From S5-327 sp965200975 (GTDB lineage: Bacteria > Chloroflexota > Dehalococcoidia > Lucifugimonadales > Australimonadaceae): a stretch of 64,000 bases of DNA. Location: NCBI GenBank assembly GCA_965200975.1, contig OZ241740.1, positions 1,054,001 through 1,118,000 on the forward strand, given 5' to 3'. Position 1 is the stretch's first letter, and every line of letters begins with the position of its first letter. The notes under the pieces are model-generated. The model saw only the letters and a list, made by a program, of their open reading frames with translations. It was not told where the DNA came from and did not search any database. The translations under genes and the position numbers were made by a program. Positions 7,797 through 15,282 of this stretch are shown here, piece after piece.

Positions 7797-9152
7797 CTAG
7801 CCGCTCACGTACTGAGAGAAGTACTTCGGCAGCAGCCGAGCGGCCTGCTCGTCGACGACAGCCTTCGAGCCTTCGAACAGCTGCTCGTTCTCAATCGTCG
7901 CCGCCTTGAGCTCCACGCGGCCTATCCAGCCGGGCTCTTCGCCCGCGACGCCGGCGTACTTCTGAATCAGCTCTTCGTCCGTCGTCAACGCCTTTTCGAA
8001 CGCAGCGGAGAGCGTGTCCGCGATGTCTGTAGGCGTGCCGGGCGGCAGCCACAGAGCCTTCGATGCGTAGTTTGTCGGGCCGATCAGGGAGTTGAAGATG
8101 AACTTCTGGTCGTCGTTCAACTGGTCTCTGACATCGGGGCAGTGAGGCTCGGTCTGAGCATTCGCGCGCAGCTGGCCGGGGCCCATGCCCGCCATCACCC
8201 GCATCTTGCCGCTCGGAATCCAGTCGGGGTTCTCGACCGGGAAGCGGTACCAGAGGCTGGAGCGGACGGTGCTGTTGATGTCGCCGCGCGCCCACATTGT
8301 GCGAACCGCGTTCGTGTCGACCGTCGTGAAGCCGAGGTATGTGAAGGGGATGTCCAGCTGCTCGGAGACGTAGACGCTGGCGAGCAGGGTGGGGTTGCCC
8401 TCGGCGATGTCGGAGAGCTCGTCGGCGAGGATGAACTCGCCGTGGTTTCCGCCGCCGGTGCTGCTCATGCCGGAGTAGTCCCAGAGGCAGCTGTTCGCGG
8501 CGCTCGGGCCAAGGTTGCCGACCGGGTCGTAGAGCATCCAGGAGCGTGTCGGGTCGATCGTGGAGCCCAGAGGCTCGAATGTGCTCCGCTTAATGAACTG
8601 CGTGCTCGACGAGAATCCGAACGCCAGCTGCGGAGTGCTGTTCCAGGAGATGTAGGTGCCGTCTTTGGGCGCCTCGGTGGCGGAGTAGATGTACTCAAGG
8701 GGCTTGTTGGGGTTGTTCGTGAACACCACCCGCGGGTTGCCGGGGATGTACTTGCTCATGAACGCCGACATAATGCGCCCCTGGGTGTCGGTGCCGCCGC
8801 CCGGAGACGAGTTCGCGACGATACGGATGGTCTGCCCCTCGAAGCTAACGGCGGGCGCTTCCGGCATCATCGCATCAGGCGTAGGGGTCGGGTCTTCTGG
8901 CATCATCGCATCAGGCGTAGGGGTCGGGTCTTCCGGCATCATCGCATCAGGCGTAGGGGTCGGGTCTTCCGGCATCATCGCATCAGGCGTGGGGGTCGGG
9001 TCTTCCGACATCATCGCCTCGGGCGTGGGGGTCGCGGTGGCGGCAGGGGCAGGCGTCGGCGTTGGATCGCTGCCGCCGCACGCTGCCAGACCCAGCGCCA
9101 ATGCGGCCGCAACCGCCACGCTCATCAACCATCGGTCCCGTCGCATGCTCAT
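7797..9152 (-). CDS. TctC/Bug-type tricarboxylate-binding lipoprotein
   Basis: A 451-residue secreted binding protein for the TTT transporter. It begins MSMRRDRWLMSVAVAAALAL and has the lipobox LAAC near residue 26, so it should be lipid-anchored. A low-complexity linker follows with five copies of a 12-residue unit (DPTPTPDAMMPE type), then the binding domain starting VSFEGQTIRIVANSSPGGGTD, the classic Bug-family loop that contacts the carboxylate. Later blocks include GSTIDPTRSWMLYDP and LWLPPGTPTDIADTLSAAFE, both typical. ATG 9152 is preferred because GGAGG lies eight bases upstream. It is first in the operon and divergent from a regulator at 9443. Confidence 0.88.
   Translation of the reverse strand: MSMRRDRWLMSVAVAAALALGLAACGGSDPTPTPAPAATATPTPEAMMSEDPTPTPDAMMPEDPTPTPDAMMPEDPTPTPDAMMPEDPTPTPDAMMPEAPAVSFEGQTIRIVANSSPGGGTDTQGRIMSAFMSKYIPGNPRVVFTNNPNKPLEYIYSATEAPKDGTYISWNSTPQLAFGFSSSTQFIKRSTFEPLGSTIDPTRSWMLYDPVGNLGPSAANSCLWDYSGMSSTGGGNHGEFILADELSDIAEGNPTLLASVYVSEQLDIPFTYLGFTTVDTNAVRTMWARGDINSTVRSSLWYRFPVENPDWIPSGKMRVMAGMGPGQLRANAQTEPHCPDVRDQLNDDQKFIFNSLIGPTNYASKALWLPPGTPTDIADTLSAAFEKALTTDEELIQKYAGVAGEEPGWIGRVELKAATIENEQLFEGSKAVVDEQAARLLPKYFSQYVSG
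8863..9042. repeat. five tandem 36-bp repeats inside the lipoprotein gene
   Basis: Five units start at 8863, 8899, 8935, 8971 and 9007. The first four share the core GGCATCATCGCATCAGG and the fifth is diverged. Being in frame, they encode a Pro/Thr/Met-rich spacer between lipid anchor and binding domain. Copy number may vary between strains. Confidence 0.9.
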
Positions 9153-9442
9153 TACATCCTCCGTAAGTCGTTGGCGCTTGTTCTCCGCGCCGTTGCGTCC
9201 CGTAGCTCCGCCCAGTCGCCGGAGCAGCTTTTGCTCGCGAAGCCTCCGCTGTCGAGCGCTAAGCCGAGCATAGTGGGCGTCACAAGCCCACGTATCGGCA
9301 AGTTCTATCACGAATACAGCAGCGCCGGTTTAAATACTATTGCAAAATGAGGCTCCAATGATTGTAATATGATTAACATACTATCCTCCCGCCCGCGGGT
9401 GAGCGCCTCCCGCGCCACCTGTGGAGAGCGATCGGAGGGACT
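9153..9442. promoter_or_regulatory. divergent intergenic region with candidate operator
   Basis: This 290-base gap separates the TTT operon from its divergent regulator. It contains the inverted repeat GTGGGC-(7)-GCCCAC at 9274-9292, directly next to a TATGCT on the minus strand (9268-9273) that could be the -10 of the transporter operon. Nearer the regulator lies an AT-rich stretch (9330-9382) with TTGCAA (9340-9345) and TAATAT (9365-9370) spaced 19 bases on the plus strand. These are by-eye assignments. Confidence 0.4.
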
Positions 9443-10639
9443 GTGCTCAACTCGCTGCTTCGCGTCCACCGGATATCCAGGCTCGCCGTCGCCCACGAAC
9501 TGGACGTGTCCGTTCAGACCGTCCACAATTGGTGCAGCCGCCGCGTGCTCATCCCCAGCGCCAAGCTCGAGCCGCTCTGCCGGACGCTCGAGGAATGGGG
9601 GGTTCCGGCAGACGAACTCGCCCTGCTGGTCGTGCGGGAGCTCGAAGCCCACGGCATCCGCTCCGACCGCCTTACGCTGAAACCCTCCGGCGCACAGCCC
9701 ACCGTCCTCATCGTTACGTGGGACCTCACCGGCCAAGGGTTGTTCGGCCCCATTACAAAGGTCGCCCGCGCCAGCCTCGAGGGGCTCGGCTACGCGTGCA
9801 TGGTTGTCGACTGCGGCGGAGAGCACCGCATCCGACGCGCCATCCTGCAGCAAGCGTCCGCCCTCGGCGTTGCCGGCCTGCTGCTCGCCGGCACCCCCGG
9901 AGAAGCGCCCAACCCCGACGACGACCTGTTCTCTTCGCTAGGGCCGGTCATCGCCGCAGGAATCCCCGCCGTCTTCCTCAAGCCGTGGACAGGCTCCGTT
10001 TCCCTTCCCGCGGGCGTCGGCAGCATCGGCTGGGACTCCGTCGCCGCCGTCAAGCAGGCTATCGGGCTGCTTGCAGCCCAGGGCCACACCCGCATTCGCG
10101 CCCTCCTCGCCGAGTCCGGCGCGAACTTCGGCGGACGCTACCGGGGGCTCGATACGGTGTGGCAAGACCTGGGGCTTCCCTTCGACGAGGACGCGTGCAT
10201 TGCATGGCTGCCGCGCGGCGGCCTCTCCGGCGAGTTGCGGGAGTCGCTCAGCGAGGCGACCGCAATTTTCACGCCTCCGTCCAACCTGCTCGTCCTTGCC
10301 CGCGCCTGCTTCGACGCTGGTCTCGACTGGCCGTACGACATCAGCATCGCGTCGCTGGGGAACCGCGAGTTCGTCCCCCAACTCTCCCGGCGCCCTTTCA
10401 CCTTTGTGAACATTCCGGTGGGCCGCGTCAGCCGGGGCGCCGCCCAGCTCCTGTCGAGCATGATCAAGGGGGAGCGCTTCCAGACCGGCCAGGAGTACGT
10501 CATCTACGGCGCGAGCGCGATGTCGGTCGAGAATCTGGAGGGCGGCTCGGTCGGCCCGCCCTGCGAGCGCGAGACCGCCGCGCCTACCCTTTTCGCAGCG
10601 TCTCGCGCAGGAGAAACCCTACAAGCGACGATGCGGTGA
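9443..10639 (+). CDS. HTH regulator with LacI/periplasmic-binding-type sensor domain
   Basis: A 398-residue probable transcription regulator. The N terminus holds a helix-turn-helix (RISRLAVAHELDVSVQTVHN, about residues 10-29) more like the phage-repressor/XRE type than the canonical LacI headpiece. The remainder resembles the type I periplasmic-binding fold of LacI/GalR sensors: PTVLIVTWDLTGQGLFGPI near residue 87, then VAGLLLAGTPGE and VGSIGWDSVAAVKQAIGLL, ending ERFQTGQEYVIYGASAM. The GTG start at 9443 has GGAGGGA three to nine bases upstream. Its position divergent from the TTT operon suggests it controls that operon in response to the imported carboxylate. The 3' end overlaps the convergent MFS gene by 56 bases. 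Confidence 0.75.
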   Translation: MLNSLLRVHRISRLAVAHELDVSVQTVHNWCSRRVLIPSAKLEPLCRTLEEWGVPADELALLVVRELEAHGIRSDRLTLKPSGAQPTVLIVTWDLTGQGLFGPITKVARASLEGLGYACMVVDCGGEHRIRRAILQQASALGVAGLLLAGTPGEAPNPDDDLFSSLGPVIAAGIPAVFLKPWTGSVSLPAGVGSIGWDSVAAVKQAIGLLAAQGHTRIRALLAESGANFGGRYRGLDTVWQDLGLPFDEDACIAWLPRGGLSGELRESLSEATAIFTPPSNLLVLARACFDAGLDWPYDISIASLGNREFVPQLSRRPFTFVNIPVGRVSRGAAQLLSSMIKGERFQTGQEYVIYGASAMSVENLEGGSVGPPCERETAAPTLFAASRAGETLQATMR

Positions 10640-11861
10640 ACGCGCAAAGCCCCATTGCCCCGAACGCCGTTGCGAACCCCGTTCCGCCCGCTATGGCGGC
10701 TGTGGCCACGATGAAAATGCCCGGGTTGCTCATCGACCCGAACTCGGCGATGAGACGGTTTACGCCGAAGAATTTGCCCCGCGCCTCCGCCGGCGCTACG
10801 TCCGAGCCCAGCGTTTGCATCGACCCGGCCATAAACGACACGGCCACGTTGATAGTGATGAACGCGGCGATGAACAGGTAGAGCGGCAGCTCCCGAATCG
10901 CCACCAGGGCCATAAAGAGCAGCCCCACGCCGAGCAGCGCGCTGGCGGGAACGATCGTCCGCTTCCGGCCAAACCGGTCCATCACTTGCCCCGCGGTCAA
11001 GGTGATCGGTATCCCCACAACCGCCATCGCCGACGTGAGCCCGCCCAGATACGCGGCGCCCAGCCCGAACGCGTACGCCGCATAGATAACGTAAATCCCC
11101 GATTGCCCCTGGACTCCGCCTCGTCCGACGTTGGCCATGAACTGCGCAAAGAACAGCACCACCACCGGCTTGGTGAGCAGCTTCCCCCATGAAAGGTCGC
11201 GCACCTCCACCTTCTCTCCGCGTCGGCTTGCGAGCAACGTCGGCGCCGTCTCCCGTATGAGGAGGTACGAGGGAACTGTCGCGAGAATAGCCGCGACGCC
11301 GTACAGCAGGAAGGGCGCGCGCAGCCCGATAAGTTCGCCGACAAGTCCGCCGATCAGCGGGCCCAACAGAGTCCCGGCCCGGTTCACGCCCGCCATCCCC
11401 GTGATCATCCGCCCGCGCGAGCGCTGCGCTCCCGAGTCCGCAATCGCTGCAAGCCGGCTCATCTGCCACACCTGCTGTGCGACGCCGCCGATCGCCAGGT
11501 ACGCCAGCAGCTCCGCGTAGCTCGACGCCCGCAGCACGAGGAGCGCCGACACTGCCGTGAGCAGCGGGCTGGCGATCAGCAGCTTCCGGCGCCCGATGCG
11601 GTCGAGCAGGTAGCCGGTCGGCAGCGTCGAGGCCATGCCTCCCGCCATCGGCACGAACACCGTCAGGCCGGCGCCTGCGGCGCTCGCTCCGAAGCCCATC
11701 GCTATCAGAGGGAGCACAGGCGCCGTGAAACCCCTGCCAAGCCCCAGGAGGAACGCCGGCCCGAACAGCGACAGCACCGCGTCGTTCCGCGCAACCCAGC
11801 GCCCAATGGCGGATCGGCGCGGCGCGGTGGTCGTTTCGGACTCCTCTCCTCCTTGCGCCAT
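10584..11861 (-). CDS. MFS transporter
   Basis: A 425-residue major facilitator superfamily permease with about 12 hydrophobic segments. The loop 2-3 signature is present as GYLLDRIGRRKLLIAS near residue 83, and the matching loop 8-9 motif as GQVMDRFGRKRTIV. It follows the LLM oxidoreductase gene by seven bases, with GGAG before the ATG, so it is the last gene of an enoyl-CoA hydratase/LLM/MFS operon. Import or export of a metabolite handled by those enzymes is a reasonable inference; the substrate cannot be read from the sequence. Confidence 0.85.
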   Translation of the reverse strand: MAQGGEESETTTAPRRSAIGRWVARNDAVLSLFGPAFLLGLGRGFTAPVLPLIAMGFGASAAGAGLTVFVPMAGGMASTLPTGYLLDRIGRRKLLIASPLLTAVSALLVLRASSYAELLAYLAIGGVAQQVWQMSRLAAIADSGAQRSRGRMITGMAGVNRAGTLLGPLIGGLVGELIGLRAPFLLYGVAAILATVPSYLLIRETAPTLLASRRGEKVEVRDLSWGKLLTKPVVVLFFAQFMANVGRGGVQGQSGIYVIYAAYAFGLGAAYLGGLTSAMAVVGIPITLTAGQVMDRFGRKRTIVPASALLGVGLLFMALVAIRELPLYLFIAAFITINVAVSFMAGSMQTLGSDVAPAEARGKFFGVNRLIAEFGSMSNPGIFIVATAAIAGGTGFATAFGAMGLCAFTASSLVGFLLRETLRKG

Positions 11862-11868
11862 GGCTCCG

Positions 11869-12741
11869 TTAACCGATCGCGTCCGCCAAGCGGTCCACCT
11901 GCTCGATGTCCGGCGTCACCGGCCTGAAGATGATCTCGTCCGTGCCCAGCTCTTCGTGCATCCGAACGGCGTCTCGGATTATCTCCGGGGAGGTCGGCTG
12001 CGGACGCGTCAGCCGCGCCGCTCCAGCCGTCTCGCGTCCGCCGTAGTAATCGGCGAGCGCTGCGGCGACGGCGTCCTCCGCTCCGGGCCCGAGGGCGCAC
12101 GGCAGCGTAACGATCACCTTTGGCCTGCCGTCGCGTCCGGCTGCGGCCCACGACGCCTCGACCTGCGCCATCACATCCTTGGCCCATTCGGCCTCGAGCG
12201 CCCGTCCGCCCATCACATAGCCGTCTGCGAATGCGCCGATGCGGGCCATCGCCCTTGGCGACGAGCCTCCGATGAGAATGGGCGGCCCGCCCGGCTGCAC
12301 GGGCTCCGGCCCTACCGGACGCTCCGCGCCTTCCAGCGTCTCGCCGGCCCAAATCCGCTTCATCTGCGTGATCTGCTCCTCGAACCGCCGTCCGCGATTG
12401 TGAAACGCTGCGGGCGCGACGACCGCGTCGTCCGCGCGACCGCCGACCGCAAGGCCGAGCGTCAGCCTCCCGTTCGAGATGGCGTCCACCGTCGCCGCCT
12501 GCTTGGCCAGCACTCCGGCGTTGCGCAGCGGCGCCAGCAGCACTGCGGTCACGAGCCCGATGCGCTTCGTAACCGCCGCCACCGCCGCCAGTTCGATCAT
12601 CGCCTCGTAGTTGTCGTACGCCAGACGGTCGAGCGCGGAGAAGGATGAGAAAGGCCCCTCGTCCGCTTTCCGGGCCACCTGCTCGATGTACCCCCAGCTG
12701 TCCGTGGGCGTTTTGAACGGAAGACCGACTCCAACCTTCAT
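11869..12741 (-). CDS. LLM-class flavin (F420/FMN)-dependent oxidoreductase
   Basis: A 290-residue luciferase-like monooxygenase family protein: MKVGVGLPFKTPTDSW at the N terminus, then LVTAVLLAPLRNAGVLAKQA and the typical ISNGRLTLGLAVGGRADD, followed by RRFEEQITQMKRIWAGE and PPILIGGSSPRAMARIGAFA. These TIM-barrel enzymes bind FMN or F420; the sequence alone does not decide which. The ATG follows AAGGAGCAGT. It is placed between an enoyl-CoA hydratase and an MFS transporter on one strand, suggesting a short catabolic operon. Confidence 0.88.
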   Translation of the reverse strand: MKVGVGLPFKTPTDSWGYIEQVARKADEGPFSSFSALDRLAYDNYEAMIELAAVAAVTKRIGLVTAVLLAPLRNAGVLAKQAATVDAISNGRLTLGLAVGGRADDAVVAPAAFHNRGRRFEEQITQMKRIWAGETLEGAERPVGPEPVQPGGPPILIGGSSPRAMARIGAFADGYVMGGRALEAEWAKDVMAQVEASWAAAGRDGRPKVIVTLPCALGPGAEDAVAAALADYYGGRETAGAARLTRPQPTSPEIIRDAVRMHEELGTDEIIFRPVTPDIEQVDRLADAIG

Positions 12742-12771
12742 ACTGCTCCTTGCCGCGCCGCCGCCGGGGCG

Positions 12772-13635
12772 CTACTTGCCTCTGAACTGCGGCTTGCGCT
12801 TCTCGATAAAGGCGCGCACTGCTTCCTTGTGGTCGTCGGAGCGCCGCGCCAGCTCCTGGGCTGTCTGCGCCAGCCTCAGGCTGTCTGCGAACCCCATGCC
12901 GAACGACTGCTGCACCAGGTACTTGGTGAGGGACATCGAGTACGTCGCGCCGCTCGCCAGACGCTTCGCAAACTCGAGCGCCGCCTGCAGCATCTCGTCG
13001 TGCGGGTGCACCTTGCTCACCAGGTTCATCCGGTAAGCCTCGTCCGCGCTCAGCCGGTCGCCGGTGTACTGCATGTAGTAGGCGTTGCTCAGCCCGATGA
13101 GCCGCGGCAATTGCCAGCACGAGCCGTCGCCCGGAATCAGCCCCATCCGCACGAAAGCCTCGGCGAACTCCGCCCGGTCCGACGCGACGCGGATGTCGCA
13201 CGAGAGCGCAAGCCCCAGCCCCACGCCAATGGCGTGGCCATTCACCGCCGCGATCGTCGGTTTCTGCGTCTCGTTCACGCGCAGCGGCACGTTCGAGACC
13301 GACCCGAAGCCTGCCTCCGCTCTGTCCGCCGCGCGCCGGGCCAGCCGGGGATCCATATCGCCCCACGGCATCGCCGGCCCGCCGCCCTCTTGCTGCTCGG
13401 TCTGCTCGATGCGGTCGATCGCCTCGTCGAAGCGCCGGATGTTCGCCCCCGAGCAGAACGACGGATCGCGGCCCGTGAGCACGAGCACGTGATCGTCCGC
13501 GTTCGCCTCGAACCGATCGAGCTCCGCGTACAGCTCGGCGGCCATCTCGCCTCCGAGCGCGTTCCGTGTCGGAGGGTCGTCAAGCGTGATGAGGAGGACT
13601 CCGTCCTCGCGCTGCGCGTCAATGAACTGAGCCGT
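12772..13635 (-). CDS. enoyl-CoA hydratase/isomerase family protein, apparent ACG start
   Basis: A crotonase-fold enzyme, 287 residues if read from ACG at 13635. The first ATG (13545) would start inside the fold and remove the conserved first beta-strand. Extending upstream in frame gives TAQFIDAQREDGVLLITL and then PPTRNALGGEM, exactly the usual crotonase N terminus. Between the probable promoter (13668-13696) and 13545 there is no in-frame ATG, GTG or TTG. The ribosome binding site GGAGGG sits six or seven bases before ACG 13635, and ATT at 13623 is another option. Oxyanion-hole blocks are DPSFCSGANIRRFDE and AVNGHAIGVGLGLALSCDIR, with RMGLIPGDGSCWQL after. It leads an operon with the LLM oxidoreductase and MFS transporter. 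Confidence 0.85.
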   Translation of the reverse strand, partial: TAQFIDAQREDGVLLITLDDPPTRNALGGEMAAELYAELDRFEANADDHVLVLTGRDPSFCSGANIRRFDEAIDRIEQTEQQEGGGPAMPWGDMDPRLARRAADRAEAGFGSVSNVPLRVNETQKPTIAAVNGHAIGVGLGLALSCDIRVASDRAEFAEAFVRMGLIPGDGSCWQLPRLIGLSNAYYMQYTGDRLSADEAYRMNLVSKVHPHDEMLQAALEFAKRLASGATYSMSLTKYLVQQSFGMGFADSLRLAQTAQELARRSDDHKEAVRAFIEKRKPQFRGK

Positions 13636-13667
13636 GGCGTTCCCTCCTGCAGGTCGGGTCGAGCCGC

Positions 13668-13696
13668 ATTCTAGGGAGCGCCACGCCTACTGTCCA
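13668..13696 (-). promoter_or_regulatory. probable sigma-70-like promoter for the enoyl-CoA hydratase operon
   Basis: On the minus strand TGGACA (13691-13696), a 17-base spacer and TAGAAT (13668-13673). Transcription would start near 13661, just before the ribosome binding site that serves the ACG start. Confidence 0.6.
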
Positions 13697-13740
13697 ACGT
13701 TCCCGTCGCGGCTGAGCTGTTTCAGAAGAGTTGATGAATT

Positions 13741-13796
13741 GGCGCGCTGCTGGGAGAGCATCCGCTCCCCCAGACCCCTGGGAGCGGATGCAGCGC
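13741..13796. repeat. dispersed intergenic hairpin repeat, copy A
   Basis: One of three related intergenic elements (others at 20177 and 39205). It starts GGCGCGCTGCTGGGAG and contains AGACCCCTGGGAG. In this copy GCATCCGCTCCC and GGGAGCGGATGC form a perfect 12-base-pair stem. It lies upstream of the HEPN/MNT pair. Confidence 0.7.
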
Positions 13797-13854
13797 CCGT
13801 AACGCGCACGGCGCGCGGGGTACAATAGGGGGAAAGCCTGGCGGTATCGCACCG

Positions 13855-14277
13855 ATGCGCCTCAACACCGAATACCTCGACCGCGTCATCCAGACGCTTG
13901 CCGGCGCCTTCGATCTGCTGCGGCAGCAGGAGCCCGGCAGTATCGACGCCGACATCTATCGCGCGGCGTGCGTCAAGGAGTTCGAGCTCGCCGAAGAGCA
14001 GTGCGGCGCGCTTCTCAGGAAACGCATCAGCGCCTACTTCCCCAGCAACCGCGAGGCCGACGAACTGCACTACAAGGACATCTTCCGCCACGCTGCGAGG
14101 CGCGGCCTGATCTCAGCCGCCGCTTGTGAGCGCTGGCTCGGTTACCGCGACGTCCGCAACCGGTCGGCCCACCGCTACGGCGAGCAGTACGCCTACGACG
14201 TGCTCGACACGCTTGCGAGCTTCATCCGCGACGCGCAGGCGCTCTCCCTGGTTATCGGCGAAGAGACGCAGCTATGA
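13855..14277 (+). CDS. HEPN-type protein (HI0074-like, nucleotidyltransferase partner / possible toxin)
   Basis: A 140-residue all-helical protein resembling the HI0074 or HepT group, partners of minimal nucleotidyltransferases. The HEPN motif R-x(4-6)-H is visible as RNRSAHRYGEQY near residue 101, where the Arg and His form the RNase site in known toxins, and the trailing Tyr is the residue modified by the partner in HepT/MntA systems. The stop overlaps the next start by four bases (ATGA), so the two proteins are translationally coupled. A TACAAT hexamer at 13821 is a possible -10. It could be a type VII toxin-antitoxin toxin or a benign substrate-binding subunit. Confidence 0.78.
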   Translation: MRLNTEYLDRVIQTLAGAFDLLRQQEPGSIDADIYRAACVKEFELAEEQCGALLRKRISAYFPSNREADELHYKDIFRHAARRGLISAAACERWLGYRDVRNRSAHRYGEQYAYDVLDTLASFIRDAQALSLVIGEETQL

Positions 14278-14591
14278 CTGACCGCCTCGACCTCGAACCG
14301 CGCCATCGCGAGCAGATCGAACACTTGCTCCGCGAGCGCCTGCCCGGCGTCGCAGTCTGGGCCTACGGCAGCCGGACTAATGGAAGGAGCCATGAAGGCA
14401 GCGACCTCGACCTCGTGCTTCGCGCTCCCGGGCTGACGCCGTTGCCGCTTCAGGCGCTCGGCGATTTGGAGGAGGCCTTGCGGGAGTCCACAATCCCCTT
14501 CCTGGTAGAGGCGCGAGACTGGGCTCGCCTGCCAGCAAGCTTCCACGCCGAAATCGAGCGCGCCTACGTTGTGTTGGTCGACCCTGCCTAA
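14274..14591 (+). CDS. MNT-type minimal nucleotidyltransferase (HI0073-like antitoxin)
   Basis: A 105-residue nucleotidyltransferase with the polymerase-beta-fold signature WAYGSRTNGRSHEGSDLDLV near residue 24: GS followed ten residues later by DLD, whose aspartates bind metal. In HepT/MntA pairs this enzyme adds AMP to a Tyr of the HEPN partner and silences its RNase activity. Here it overlaps the HEPN gene by four bases. The C-terminal third includes IPFLVEARDW, which likely supplies the third acidic residue. No MTase or other defence gene adjoins the pair. Confidence 0.8.
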   Translation: MTDRLDLEPRHREQIEHLLRERLPGVAVWAYGSRTNGRSHEGSDLDLVLRAPGLTPLPLQALGDLEEALRESTIPFLVEARDWARLPASFHAEIERAYVVLVDPA

Positions 14592-14666
14592 GCGCCCTCC
14601 AACGTTGACGCGTCGGCCTGTCGCCCTCTACGCTCACCGTCCCACCCCCTATCGGAGGCGCCCCTT

Positions 14667-15185
14667 ATGAGCGTTGGACAGATATCGAACGCCGCCTACG
14701 ACCGCATCGGAGGCGTCTTCCGTCGCGCCCTCGATGGTATGACCGTCGACCAACTCACAACTCAACCCGCCGGCCCCGAAAGCAACCCCATCGGCTGGCT
14801 TGCATGGCATCTCGCCCGCACCCAGGATAAGAACTACTCCCTGCTGCTCGGCGAGGACGAGGCGTGGAGCGCGGACGGCTGGAGCGAACGGTTCGGGCTC
14901 CCCGCCGACCGAGGCACGGGCAACGGGGACTCCCTCGACCAGGTGCGCGCCTTCGACCCCATCGACGCCGACACGCTCCTCGCCTACTACGACGCCGCTC
15001 GCGAGAAGTCCCGCCGCTTCCTCGACGCCCTCTCCAACGATGACCTCGACCAGCCCAGCGCCGCCAACGCAAACGAAACCGTCAAAGTCTCCATCGCGCG
15101 CGTAACCGGCGACCTCATTCAGCACATCGGCCAAATCGCCTACATCCGCGGACTCGTAGACCGCCACGGCTGGTACGGGGCGTGA
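14667..15185 (+). CDS. DinB/YfiT-like four-helix protein
   Basis: A 172-residue protein of the DinB superfamily, which includes thiol-dependent isomerases and transferases with a three-His metal site. Two helices carry the likely ligands: PIGWLAWHLARTQD near residue 45 and DLIQHIGQIAYIRG near residue 150. The ATG follows ATCGGAGGCG. It is a single gene upstream of a Rieske oxygenase; an imperfect palindrome (TCTGCGC...GCGCAGA, 15194-15215) in the gap may separate their transcripts. No specific substrate can be assigned. Confidence 0.7.
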   Translation: MSVGQISNAAYDRIGGVFRRALDGMTVDQLTTQPAGPESNPIGWLAWHLARTQDKNYSLLLGEDEAWSADGWSERFGLPADRGTGNGDSLDQVRAFDPIDADTLLAYYDAAREKSRRFLDALSNDDLDQPSAANANETVKVSIARVTGDLIQHIGQIAYIRGLVDRHGWYGA

Positions 15186-15282
15186 CGGCGCCGTCTGCGC
15201 GCATCGATGCGCAGAACCAGGCGTAGCCCTTACCGCGCGAGTGCTACAATCGCCCGCGATAGCCAACGCTGGAGGAAACGGG

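Noticed and set aside
8863..9042. Tandem 36-bp units considered as a CRISPR array
   Set aside because: There are no unique spacers, and the units are in frame inside a lipoprotein gene.
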